From Eopsaltria australis (taxonomy: Eukaryota > Chordata > Aves > Passeriformes > Petroicidae), in NCBI GenBank assembly GCA_034509425.1, contig JAVTVJ010000550.1, positions 434,001 to 498,000 on the forward strand: 64,000 bases of DNA, read 5' to 3'. Numbering within the stretch: the first letter of the stretch is position 1; each line of letters opens with the position of its first letter. Shown here piece by piece: positions 1-11,600 of the stretch. The notes under the pieces are model-generated. The model saw only the letters and a program-made list of their open reading frames with translations, had not been told where the DNA came from and searched no databases. The position numbers and the translations under genes were made by a program.

Positions 1-131
1 GGAACATTTTTGCTCCTGAAATCTCAGGGACTGGCTCCTCATAATAAGGCAGACTGTGTTCTGAAAAAAATTCTTTCACTGCTTGCTCGCTGACTTCCAC
101 ACCAACAACGCTGTGTCCCATGTCTGCCAGC
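1..131 (-). CDS. TPMT: TPMT coding exon 3 (partial, runs off the left edge)
   Basis: The acceptor TTGTGTGCAG lies directly above 131. The first base completes Trp78; the exon then reads [20 protein letters not shown] and on to GAKMF at the edge. The GVEVSE stretch is the acidic SAM-ribose-binding part of the fold. The donor is outside the window. Confidence 0.93.
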
Positions 132-2197
132 CTGCACACAAGAGAGAGAGGGTCCAAGTTTACATGAGGCCCACAGGCTGGGCAAAATGTGTATCTTGTG
201 TGCATTATTTATTCATTTGGGAAACCCTAGTTTTAGGATGCCCTGATATGTCTAACCCTGACTTTCTGAAGCATTCACATTATTTTGAACACCTCCTTTT
301 CATGATCTGAGCTTAAATTAGCATCACTCAGCATACAGTTGACAAGGACTTACATGCTTTATTTAGATTCAATGAATTATTCATTTATTCCTATGAACTC
401 AATGAATACAGAGGTGATCACACTGAGAAACTGTCCATTTCAGATAGGTGCTCTGAACTGAGGTGACTGAGGCACACTGTCCACCCAGCTGCCTCTGTGG
501 CTTGGCAGGAACAGGCAGCGAAGGAGGTGTGGTAACCTCTGCGCTGCTGCAGCTCAGCAAAACACCAATGTGTGTCAGAGCCCACAGTCAGCCTAGAAAG
601 TAGTTACTGTGATAAAACCTGAAAGCTGGATTACTAGAAGATGCAGTTCAGGTTTTGGTTTGTGCTCCCTCCCTCCAAGAAAAAACACTAGCTTATATAG
701 GCCCTAATTATAAATACAACTCTCCCCCCCAAAAAAAAAAGGTGAAAGTAAAATAAGATGTATTAAAAAAAGAGGAAGTTACATTTAGCCCAAATCATTT
801 ACACTTCCAGAGTGGCATGCCACATGGTCTCTTGAAAATGTCTGACACAACTGACCTCATTGTGGGCAATTGAAGCAGGCATTGCTATGAAAAGCAGCAG
901 TGGTTAGGGCATAGCTTCAGTCACTTTGTCCATCCATATTCAGCATTCCCCAAGCTGAACTTGGGACAATCAGGAGGACTTTCAGGTCAGACCTTATCCA
1001 TTCAGCTTATGCTATTACACAAAACACCAGCTTCTTCCTCCCTTCAGCTTCCAGTGACGCTGCTTTTGTACCAGTGGAAATGTGGCACATTTCCACTGGC
1101 TGATATAAGGTCGGAAATTCCCCCTCTCCCTCTCTCCCTCCCCACATTAAATAAGATTTTTGTTCTTATTAACTGTGTTTTACCATTTCATCTCTACTGC
1201 TTTACCACAAAGTGGGAAAAATATCCTCAGTCCACTCCTGCCATTTAAAAGAACATCCAGGTACTTTTGGAGGAGCCTGCAGAAGAACAGACATGTTTTA
1301 CTTAACTCTGCAAGTATTTCTGCTAGCACATGAAAAGCCAAGTCCTACACATTATGCCAGGCAGCATGAAAACTCCATGATGGCACATATGGTATTAGCT
1401 CAACCTACTTCATGCCATCAGAAATAAAAACATAAAATAAAAGCATTCACCTTCCATTTACATAGCAAGAAAATCAATTTCATGTCATTCAGAAATTAAC
1501 ACATTTCTGTTTGTTCTATTTTCTGTTCGACTTCACAAGTAAACAATCCAACCAACCCACTTCTAAGAGGGTCAGAACAGAGATTTTAAACAGAATGATT
1601 ATCAAACTTCTGCATCAAGCAAATAATTTCTACAGTTCTTGAAAGACTACATAATCAGGTTTGCTCTCTTAGGTCCTTGTCTTTTAGTGCTCTTTTAGTT
1701 GCTCTGATGCCCACTGAACATTGTTTCAAGCCACAGTTTCTCAACATGAACAATAGTGCAAAGGTTCTCCATCAGAAAATATAAGATTTTCTAGCCAAAC
1801 TATGCCAGCTTTAAGGTTTAAAACCTGATTCAAGAGTAAAAGCTCTAAATGAATTTCAATACTTTCATTTCTCTGTTCTTTGACAAACGTAGGTCTGAAA
1901 AAAATCTGTATTTATTTTTGTTTCAAGCTGTGACCATGTAAGATAATTTGCTTTTTGCAAATGTTCCATTTTCAATTAAGAGTTTCTCAAATGAGCCAAG
2001 TCACTCATCTTATGGCATTTCTTAAAACAGCTTAGGCAGAAGAGTGAAGTCACGTACGGATGGCCTTGTTCCTTGTGAAACCCGATGTTACCCATTTCCC
2101 ATTTTTGTAGCCATTCCTCCTCTGTCACCACTCTCTCTTTCTGAGACCCAACATCAGAGCCTTCCAGGAGCCCGGATGCATCAGCTGAGTGGTCCAT
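1..2197 (-). CDS. TPMT: Thiopurine S-methyltransferase, N-terminal half (three coding exons, cut by the window edge)
   Basis: TPMT transfers the methyl group of S-adenosylmethionine to the sulfur of thiopurines and other aromatic thiols in the cytosol. Coding exons, in transcript order, are 2197-2058, 1276-1184 and 131-1. They join in frame (codons 47 and 78 are split) to give about 121 residues of an enzyme usually near 245 aa. Visible landmarks are EEEWLQKWE and HKEQGHP in the first exon, the SAM-binding segment [18 protein letters not shown] in the second, and [11 protein letters not shown] in the third, all close to vertebrate TPMT. The remaining C-terminal exons lie left of base 1. The gene diverges from KDM1B across a shared CpG island. 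Identity is secure; the 5' untranslated exon is not resolved. Confidence 0.95.
1071..1099. repeat. Perfect 13-bp inverted repeat with 3-nt loop
   Basis: CCAGTGGAAATGT, GGC, ACATTTCCACTGG, in the TPMT intron between exons 2 and 3. A wider 8-bp match (GACCTTAT at 990-997, ATAAGGTC at 1105-1112) encloses it. Confidence 0.9.
1184..1276 (-). CDS. TPMT: TPMT coding exon 2 (SAM-binding segment)
   Basis: A 93-nt exon with acceptor CTTCTGCAG above 1276 and donor GTAAAA below 1184. It encodes [20 protein letters not shown] followed by [11 protein letters not shown], the methyltransferase motif I region. Its phases fit both neighbouring exons. Confidence 0.95.
2058..2197 (-). CDS. TPMT: TPMT coding exon 1 (start codon)
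   Basis: The ATG is at 2197-2195. The exon begins at 2218, after a pyrimidine tract ending TTTTTTTCACAG, so 21 nt of 5'UTR lie in this exon. The donor is GTACGT just below 2058. It encodes MDHSADASG through GHP, with the conserved EEEWLQKWE block. Codon 47 is split. Confidence 0.93.
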
Positions 2198-2530
2198 GTC
2201 TCCAAGGAGTGCTTGTAGCTGTGAAAAAAAGAGAGGAAAAATTACCCCCACCCAATACGTAGATTGGAACTGGCTCTTACTTCTCGAAAAATTTCGTAGA
2301 TCTCAAGAGATCACAATTCGGTGACAGTCGCAATGTAGCTGTACCGAACGCGACAGAGCAATCAGCACGCTCGTGCTACCGATAGCTTCGGCCAGACGCC
2401 GTTTCCCGGGGCGAAGGCGGCTGAACGCGCCCTGTGCAGCCCTACGGGACGGCCGGTGGCCTCCCTTTCCGCACCCACCGGGAAGCCCCCCTGCCCCGGG
2501 AACGAAGGGGGGAGATGCCGACATTTCTCT

Positions 2531-2536
2531 CACGTG
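2531..2536. promoter_or_regulatory. CACGTG E-box in the shared promoter
   Basis: A perfect palindromic CACGTG (USF/MYC-type E-box) inside the CpG island. Occupancy is unknown; the context makes it plausible. Confidence 0.4.
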
Positions 2537-2779
2537 AAACCCGCGGGCAGAAGGCGGGAGCGAGCGGGTGCCCGGGGCCGGGGGACCCGCGGGGTGACCC
2601 GTGGTGGCTCAGCACTGTCCCCCTCGCCGCCCCCTCGGCGCCCCCCGCCCGGGCAACGGCTGCCGCGGTACCTGCGCGGCCGCGGGTCCCGCGAGGGCGG
2701 CGGGGCTGGGGCGGTGCCTCCCCGCCCTCCCCCTCGCTACGCACCGCGGAGAGCGGAAGCGGCGGCAGGAGGAGGCGGG

Positions 2780-2819
2780 CTGAGGGTGCACGGCACCGGG
2801 GAGGAGGAGGATGGCGGTG
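2780..2819 (+). other. KDM1B: Likely 3' part of KDM1B non-coding exon 1, with a tiny upstream ORF
   Basis: A strong donor (GTGAGTGA) begins at 2820, directly after ATGGCGGTG at 2811-2819. The 5' end of the exon is not determinable; 2780 is nominal. The ATG is not the protein start: splicing to either candidate next exon gives an immediate stop, leaving a four-residue upstream ORF. Confidence 0.5.
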
Positions 2820-3009
2820 GTGAGTGACTCCCTCCCTCCCTCCCTCAGCTGCAGCGCCCAGCGCGGAGCCGCCTGCTCCTCCCCGCGGCGGCGGAGCAGG
2901 TGCCAGCGCTGCCCCCGTCCTCACCTCCCCGCTTCTCTCTTCCTTCCCCCTTCTCTCTCTCCGTCCCTCCCTTCCTTCCCCCTTCTCCACCCTTTTTTCC
3001 CCGCTGCAG

Positions 3010-3076
3010 CTCTAGCAGGAGGCGGCGTGGACACGCGTGAATGTGTTCTTCGGCCCCCGAGTGACCCGGCCCCGAG
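3010..3076 (+). other. KDM1B: Candidate KDM1B non-coding exon 2 (or alternative first exon)
   Basis: A long pyrimidine tract ends in CCGCTGCAG before 3010 and a consensus donor GTGAGTG follows 3076. The 67-nt segment carries an ATG at 3041 with a stop at 3062-3064, so it would add a seven-codon upstream ORF. It may instead be part of a longer alternative first exon. Transcript data are needed to choose. Confidence 0.4.
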
Positions 3077-4644
3077 GTGAGTGCCAGGCGCCGGCCGCAG
3101 CGCCTGCCCCGGGACCGCCCCCGCCCGGCTCCGGGGCAGCCCAGCCCCGGGGGCTCCCCTGGTCCGGGGGCTCCCCAGCCCTGGGGGCTGCCCCTCGGGA
3201 CCTCCGGCCGGCGCCAGCTGTCACAGCCGCGGCCCGGGGCGGGCGCTGTCAGCCGCGGCCGGCGGGGCTGGGCGCCACCGCTTTACTCGGGATGAGTTGT
3301 AGAGGTGTGTGCACTCCCTGCGTTAATCAGGCTGCCTCTCGCTTCCTCTGCGTCTCTGGTGTGGGTCTGTGTGGTTCCTTTCTTTTTAAAATTTTTTTTT
3401 CTTCCCCAAAGACAAACTTGCTGCCAACTGTGCAGGTAAACCCCACAAAGCTTTCCAATATAGGCCATGCATTACAGACGGATGAAACGTTATTGAATGT
3501 GACAGCGCATTATGCATCTCTCTCTCCTTTTAAAGGGCTTATTTTCTCAGCCCGTAAGATGTCTACAGGATAGCATGCAAAGTCATGTAAAGCTTAGGAC
3601 AGTAAGCCATGTTTGCTTGTTCTCTAAAAATGTGTGGGTTTTTGGGAGGTGTTTTTTGGTTTGTAAGGGGAAGTGGGGACAAAGTATCATACAACTGATC
3701 TTTTTCTCCCTTTCTCCCCACCTCCCTCTTACCCCTCCAAGAGTGCTTACAGCAAAAATATGTCTGCGATTCTGTACAACTGACCTCTGCCTTTCAAATT
3801 GGGCGGCCTCTCTGAATCTGAAATATTTTTGCTAAACTTCCTAGTGATTGGTAACTGACACTTTTTCTCCTCCCCACATACGCGATGAAAAATGTGCAAG
3901 TTCTTTTACCTTCTTGGATAAAAGGGCCCTACAGCAGGAGCAGACTGTGATCACCTGATGGTCACCAAAATGAGTCACCTGGTGCCTTGCTTAGCACTCC
4001 TTGCTCAGTTGGAAACCTCCGACTGTAAGGACCATGGCATGTCAGAAGGATTATTTACCATCAGAAGCTGAAGTGACACACAGAGATACTGTTGTGCCAC
4101 TGATCCATAAAGAAAGCTCTAGGAGAAAAAAGCCACCATTTTCTGGGGCATTATGCAGCAGTTTAAGGAAATCTCATGTAAATGAAACTGGTTGGTTTTC
4201 TTTTCCCTACTCTCCAACCTCATCCACCCCCGTAAAGTGGTAAGTTATAGTGAGGTGATGCTAATTTTTTTTTTTTTTAGGTGATAGACACTGACTTAAG
4301 AATTTTTTTTCCTACCTCTGGCTAGTTGTAATTGGAGGGGATATATACAAGAAACAAAGTTTAATTTTGTATTGGGTTGTGTGAACTAATTTTTCACTTA
4401 TGTGGATATCCTCATGTGATTTCTCTTCCTCTCACAAATAATTTTTTCTATCTTGAGAGGAGAATGAAGCACCAGTTTGCTTGACTTGAATCAGCTTAAT
4501 ACAAAATTTTGTAAAAATTCCAACTCTCCTCCTGTTTCTTTGACTTTTAGCAGAATTTCTGAACGAAGATACTGCTGCCTTATCCATCACTGACAGCTTG
4601 AATAAGGAAGTTGCAGCCTGAAACAGGGAGAATTGAGAAGTCTC

Positions 4645-4666
4645 ATATATATATATATATATATAT
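4645..4666. repeat. (AT)n microsatellite
   Basis: About eleven uninterrupted AT dinucleotides in the intron before the first KDM1B coding exon. Confidence 0.9.
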
Positions 4667-5605
4667 AAAACCCTCCCAAAAACATAATTACAAACTGATT
4701 CCTATTACAAGATAATATTCATGATGCAGTGCTGTAGTACAAGGGCTTTATTTCCACTTTTCTGAATGTTGTAGAGCACTCTTAGATTTACTTCTTCCTC
4801 TAGGCTGTCTTTATTTGTGCTTTACTCCCTGTGAAAAGAATGCCTTTGATTTTAAGTATGCTTTCATATTTCTGCATCATACTTTCTCACACTCTGTGGT
4901 TTCCAGTTTACATGGTTAACTGTGGGCCATTCTGTGCTCCTACCAATGCAGTCAAAGACAGCTACAGAGCACTCTCATGCTGTAAATCTTTTATTTTGTC
5001 CTACAGAATACTTAATAACAAACTCTGTAATATTCCAGTCACTTATAGCTGCAATATAATGGCAATCGAGACTTTGAATTGTGATGTATTCTCATAGGAG
5101 GCTGTGCAAGTCTTGGAACTGGTTATTCATCTAGTATTAAATGTCTCTTCAGTACACTATTTGGAAAAGTGTTTTACAGTGCAAATCTCTTGCTGCCAAT
5201 AAATCAGTAGTTAGCAGGACGAGTTTTACTCTGAGTGGTATTTGAATGCTTGCATCAGCATTGAGCTGATATCTGTTCACTTTGCCAACCCAAATTCCAG
5301 TCCAGGTCTTCATGTAATGCAAATCAGATTACTGAAATCCAGGATATGCTGATCTGGAACAGCCTGTCAAGATGTACTCAGGGATCTAATCTTAACTACG
5401 AATTTAGTTTAAAATAGTAGTATTGTTCCTTTCCTGTAATGCCTCATTCCCGTTTTCCTCTCGAATGAACAGTCAAAGCTGAACAGATTCTTACCTAGGT
5501 AACTCTGTGAAAAGTAGTATTGTGAGTGGCTATGATTAGCTCCGCAAAGTCAAGCAATTTAAATTAATTAACTGTTGCCTACCTTTTTTCAGATCTAACA
5601 ATACA

Positions 5606-5695
5606 ATGTCAACGGGAAGGCTACGAACGAAAAAAAAGGCATGTTCTTTAGATCAGTCTCCAGACAACCTTCCTGTGAGGAGTTCTGGAAGACAG
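5606..5695 (+). CDS. KDM1B: KDM1B coding exon 1 (start)
   Basis: The exon begins at 5593 after TTTTTTCAG; ATG is at 5606-5608 and the donor follows 5695. It encodes residues 1-30, a Lys/Arg-rich N-terminus ending RSSGRQ that parallels the mammalian protein, which supports this start. Confidence 0.93.
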
Positions 5696-8600
5696 GTATT
5701 TATAATAATTTAAAAACACGTGGGTTTGTACTTTGCTATTTGTTATTTTCTGCTGACATTTGTAAAGCAAGTGGGCTTCATTGTGGGTAAGTTAGGTCTT
5801 CGAGTATTTATCCACAGAGAGGGAGAATGAGTTAATTCTGTGAATAAGCAGGTCAAGTATCTCATTTTGCGAACAATATTCAGTAAAGATAACCTGTAAG
5901 TACTTAGTGTGTTAAAAATACAGTCACAGATTTCTGTACAGTCAGACAAATCTTTCCACCCATCCAGACAGAGGCCTAAAACAACATAATACACAGTACC
6001 TTTGAGGCCCATAAGAGACATTTGGTACACAGTTTTGTATCCAAAAAAATGCCCTAAGCCTACCCTAATATTTCATTTGAGGCATAGACAGGATTGCCAC
6101 TAATTAATATCAATAAGTATTATAAAAGAGCAGTTTTTCTGAGGGAGAAATAAAATGAATGCATGAGGCTTGACTCATTAACACATGATGGAGCTTAAAA
6201 TACTATTTAAACTGTAAGCTTTGCTTATAATTTCTTCAATGGCATCAGTTAGACTAAGGCAAGACATTCTTAGATATAAATTATATTTGCAGTCTTACTG
6301 TGGGCTTGGGGTTATTTTTTGGTTTGATTTTTTTGTGTTTTTTTAAGTAGAAAGAAGTGACCTAATTTGACAGCTGTTTTATGCTGCAGCTATTTCACAA
6401 TGGCTACAGAGATTTTCATTAGGATAGTTTTAACTATAGGATGCCACTCACAAGCTGCAAAACTGTCTGAATACCACTTCATAGGAGATGCATTTGTGTC
6501 ATTTATGGTGAGATTTCAGCTATTCTTATTAGGTGAAGAAGAAAGCGGCGGAAGCAGCAGATGATGATGATGAAGCATCAGAGAAGAAATATAGAAAGTG
6601 TGAAAAAGCTGGATGTACTGCAACATGTCCCGTTTGCTTTGCCAGTGCAGCTGAAAGGTTTGTTACTTTTTATTTGCATTTTTCATGGACTTTCTAAATC
6701 TGCAGCTGAAGTTTAGGATTCTAACTATATTCTGAAAAATTCCTTCATTTCTAAATGTAGAGGGAGAATTGAAAGATACTGCTAATAGGAGTCTTAAGAT
6801 GCCAGGAAAATGTGACAAGTTATTCCTGGTGTGGATAACTTTCTCCTGTGCAAGTTGCTAATTCAGATACAGAGTATCTTTGGGATATGCTTATTTATGT
6901 TATTAATGGTGTCCTCTGGAACATGCCTTGCTTCTGTGAAAATGAGAGCACATTAGCGTACTCTGAGAAAGCTAAACTTACTTTCAAGATGGAAAATGAA
7001 AGTCATTTACTGCAGAAAGTCTGTAGCAGTCTTTCATTGGAATGCTTTGCAGTCTGAGGTGAGATTCTGGCCTTGAAATTTTAGGTCTTAGGAGAGACAG
7101 TCATACTTATCTGAACTCTTTGTTCTTGTACACTTTCTCTGCACTTTCACAAGTGCTTTTTCATTCTGACCCTGGTGATTTTGAATGCATTATACTGGCA
7201 AGGTGTATCTATAATAGGTAACATGTTAAACTTCATTATGAAGCAGGCAGTTATGTAGCACTCCTCCCTCCCTGATAATTGAGACAAACTTTCATTCTTT
7301 ATAGCATTGAAAAATAAATAAAACTAATTAGGTGTTTCATTTAGTTATATCCAAGGATTGTTCTTTGGTAGCAGGAAGTCAGTGTATTCTGGATGTTGTC
7401 ATAGGGAAGCCAAGTGTTTTGGCAGTTGCCTGAGAGACTTGTCTGGGAAGTGAGCACCTGTGAGATCAGCACTGGTGATGTTACAGTTTTTATTTAGGAA
7501 ACAATTCATACTGCTTACTCATCTTCTTGAATTCTTACTTTAATAATTTGATTTTCAACTTTTCCACCATCCTCAAGTACATACTTTCAACTTTATTTAT
7601 TTGAGATGAGCTCATTTCATGGCTGTTTGAGTTAGCAGCTTAGGTCACTGCTTTTTACCTTGTGTATTTATCTTGAACAGTTTCATTGAGTTCAATGAGA
7701 GTATTCTAAGTGAAGAACAATTGCTTTGTCTGATGAATGTAATCTTTGTAATGGATATTTGTTTTTGAAAGTAGTAAAGAACAAATGCCCAGAATGTGTA
7801 ACCGCTTCCTTAGGGTTTTGTCTTGCTGGGTTAAAATCACAAGTTGTTCGTGAGAAAAAAATAGGCAACATCTGTTTTGTGTTCAGATTTGCCTTTATAG
7901 TTTTGTCAGTTGTTCTGAGAACATTGTAATGACTTATGAATTAATTGATCACATATACAAGAAAAATGCTAATTTAAATGATCCCTCCCAACTCTGCAGT
8001 AATATTGTAACAAAATGCAACAAAATAAAGGAACTCTAAGTGCCTGTGGAGAGGAGCTTTGTCATCTTACACGTTTCATACTGTCTCATCTTACACGTTT
8101 GCAAAATGCTTTGTGTTTTATATGTTCACAGCACATATTCACTGTTTCATGTTCAGGAAATGCCTGCTTAAAGGGTACTAAAGACAGGCTCAGCTGACCA
8201 TTGTTAGAGGGAGGCTGCTGGAAGCCAGACCAACTATAAAACTGCACATTGTGTACACTTTGCCTCCTTTGCATCTGGTGTTGCTTAGTTTGGAAACTGG
8301 AAATATTTGAGACAATTGAAATGACCTTATTGTTATTTGTATGGCTGCAGTGCCTTGTGTAAGTCAGCCATCATGAATTTAACATAAAGCCCTGGCTTGT
8401 TCTGAATATTCTGCTCACATTCTAGAACATGCTACTGTAATAGAAAGATTTTTTTTTTCCCCTTAAATATACTGTAAAACTATTTCTGTGTCTTCTGCAT
8501 TACAGATGTGCAAAAAATGGGTATACGTCGAGATGGTATCACCTGTCCTGTGGGGAACACTTCTGCAATGAATGTTTTGACCACTATTACCGAAGGTAGA

Positions 8601-11600
8601 TTTTCCAATTAAGGTTGTATCCTTTCAGAGCTTATTAAAGTTTGGCAGCTGTTACAGCTGTTGAAACATCATGTACATAAACATAATACAAAGACTGGTC
8701 CTCTGTGCTTGCTTTGGTCAGAGTGAGGCTTAGACACTGATGCTAAAACTGCAGGTGTTGAATGGCCTAAGCAACTTAAACAGGGCAGCGTGAACTAAAC
8801 TGGTTCATTCAGGCAGGCTGTGTGCAATTATTCTGAAGCTTCTGTCTTTTTTAAAAACAATGTCAGAGAATTTTAAATTATGAGAACAATTATGAGTAAA
8901 TGTGGTTTCCTTTATAAGGTAAGTTCACTTTACATTGTGCATTCGGGAGACCTTGCTTCTCTAAAGCAGTACAATAGGAAGGAGTTAGAAATCAGTAAGG
9001 AGATTTAACTTTTGCGGTTCAGTGACCATGAAGACTCTTGTCAGGCTGACGAAGTGCTTTCAGCTCCAAGCTCCTTCCCATTTAAGTGGGAATTACATCC
9101 AGCTCTACCGAGACTTTTGTGTGCTTATGTGCTCAGCAGTACCCATCACTCAGTCCAGGCCTTAGATACTAGGAATTGCTCTCATAAGCAAGAGGACATA
9201 ATGGTCAGGATGCAATTTATTGCTGTTGTAAGAACCATGATTCTCTCCTTTCAACAGCAAAAATATAGTGCTCTCTACAGACTTATTTCTCTGTCCTTAT
9301 ATAAAATGTTTATTTTTATAGTAACTGCTATTGCTTGAAGTGAACTAGATACTCAGTTTTCTGACCGCTTGCTGTTTTCTCTTTCTTCTTAGCCATAAAG
9401 ATGGTTATGAGAAATACACTGCCTGGAAAAGGACTTGGACAAGCAATGGTAAAAGTGAGCCCAGTCCAAAAGCCTTTATGGCTGATCAACAGCTTCCTTA
9501 CTGGGTAAGGTGAAAGGTGATTTATTTAATAGGAATGTGATGTTCTGATGTGTTTCTGATGTTCTGCTGTTCAAGCAGCAGGTCAGCTGAGTTTTTGTGG
9601 GTTTTCTTTTTTCTAGTATTAGAGGATTGTGGAAAAGCTCAAGATAAAAATTCTGATCAGCTCCTCCACTGTTGGAGACTTTCTCCACACCCCACAAAGA
9701 CCAATCTTCTCTTACTTTTCAGTGAAGCAGCAGCTGTGATTTTCAGGTAGAATAAGATTTGTCAGGGAAAGTATGAGTGTGAAAGACATTGAAATCAGAT
9801 TTTGTATTTCCCTGGTAAAGAGAGCAGAAGAAAGATGGGAATGGAAGGAAGTTTGGTGGTAGTGGTGTTTTGTTTGAGGTTTTCTGCTTTTTCTTTAAGT
9901 GGTGAAGAATATATTTTTGAAGTAATGCTTGCAAAGTCCCTGAAGACCATAGTAATGGGGAACTGAATTAATTTTGGCCTTAGGTTCTGTGCAGAAAATC
10001 CGTTTTTTGCAGGACATGGGTACAAGATTTCTGTAGATCAAACACTACTTATGATCTGATGATTACACAAGAATGTATCTAACAATTATATTTTAAAACT
10101 TTCTCACGTCTCACTTCCTTTCTAATTGGTTATTTAAGTTGCATTAATCTTATCTGTAATCACAAGCAACAAGTAAAAACATGTTTGTTTTTTGACATGT
10201 AGGTGCAGTGCACAAAGCCAGAATGTGGTAAATGGCGTCAGCTGACAAAGGAAATCCAGCTGACACCACAAATAGCAAAAACCTACAGATGTGGTATGAA
10301 ACTGAACAATTCCACCAAGGTACCACACAACAGTTTTGCTCATATTGAAACTTAAAAAGTTGGTATTTCTTGTTTGCAGAAGTTAATTCCTTCTTGTTTG
10401 CTGCTCAGTGTCTCTAATGTCAGAGTGATAGTCTGATGGCCTGGAGAGCTGCACAGTGACAGGTCTACACGCTGCTTGGACTTTTTGTTTTCTGACAGGA
10501 AATGTCAAGAAAGAAGTATCTGAAATATCTTTGTCTGCACAGCCAATTGTAAAATTCTTCAGCTATGGGTACATTATCAGCATGGACAAAATAGACATAC
10601 ACCAAAATACTCATTTCAGTTTTGTTTGGCCTTTCTTCATTATTGAGGAAAGCATCTGAAAAGCTCAATGAGCTTTTCCTAGTTGCTATTAAGTCTGTCA
10701 TGGAGCTTTACATGAAAAGTTTCAGCTTTGGCATGAAGATAACTCCTGAAATTTGAAGGAGTCCTTAAATTGCCATAGAATCTATGTGGCACTTATGAAA
10801 AAAGCAACATGGAAATAGTGACCATATGAAAACCTGAAGGGTCAGCATTTCATTTTGAAATTCTGTGATAAAGCTACTCTTAAAATAAACAAACTCTTTT
10901 ATAGTCTAGACTAGAAGAGTCACTCTGGAAGAATGTGAGATATTTACAGAATTTATAAAATTCTGTATTTTTTCTTTATTTGTTTGTTTCAATGTTCCAT
11001 TCCATTTTATGGAATAGAATGTATATTTTAATGTCTGATCAGTAGAAACTAACTTAACAAATGAAAAACATTTTTTAAGTGCTTTTGCTTTATGCTATGT
11101 TGTTTTTTTAACCTACACATCCCTACTTTTGTTAAAAAAAAATAATCATGTCTACCACAGAAGGCTAACTCTAAGCATTTTCTTTGTTTTTTTAATTTAG
11201 AGAATGATGCCATAGAAAATTATTTTGCTTTATACTTAATTTTTTCCATACAGCTTAAGAATAGCTCTCACACCATTCACTTTTTTTTCAGACTGAGGGC
11301 TCAGACCAGTGTTCCATGCCTGAGGACTTGGTGAGTAGTGGCTGTTCCTCCTCATTTGTCCTAGAATATGAAAGCAATCTTAAAGTATGGCATATTTCTT
11401 TCCCTTTTTATTTTGGTTCTTTGGCCAATTATGTCAGTATTTATGCATTTTGCTCAGGAAACTGTCAGACGCTATTTGCAACAGAGCCTAGGGCCTTTTA
11501 CTTTCTCATCTTTTTCCTCTTTTCCCTTACTGTACCAAGTAGCTATGTTGTGTCCTTCAGTCGTGGCCTATGACTCAAAGTTTACTCACAATTCTCATTT

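Larger units (their letters stand above)
2350..3300. promoter_or_regulatory. CpG island: bidirectional TPMT/KDM1B promoter
   Basis: This stretch is dense in CpG and GC boxes, unlike the AT-rich DNA on both sides. TPMT exons run away to the left and KDM1B exons to the right, so the island sits between divergent 5' ends. A CACGTG E-box is at 2531-2536 and a YY1-like GATGGCGG at 2809-2816. No TATA box was seen. Start sites are inferred only from position. Long open frames here on both strands are products of GC-rich composition, not genes. Confidence 0.8.

Noticed and set aside
1071..1099. A microRNA precursor
   Set aside because: A 13-bp stem with a 3-nt loop is much too short for a microRNA hairpin.
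2442..3573. Long open frames (up to 182 aa) on both strands across the first CpG island
   Set aside because: Low-complexity Pro/Arg/Gly/Ala translations in several overlapping frames, which GC-rich DNA produces by default. No family resemblance, and exons of TPMT and KDM1B explain the locus.
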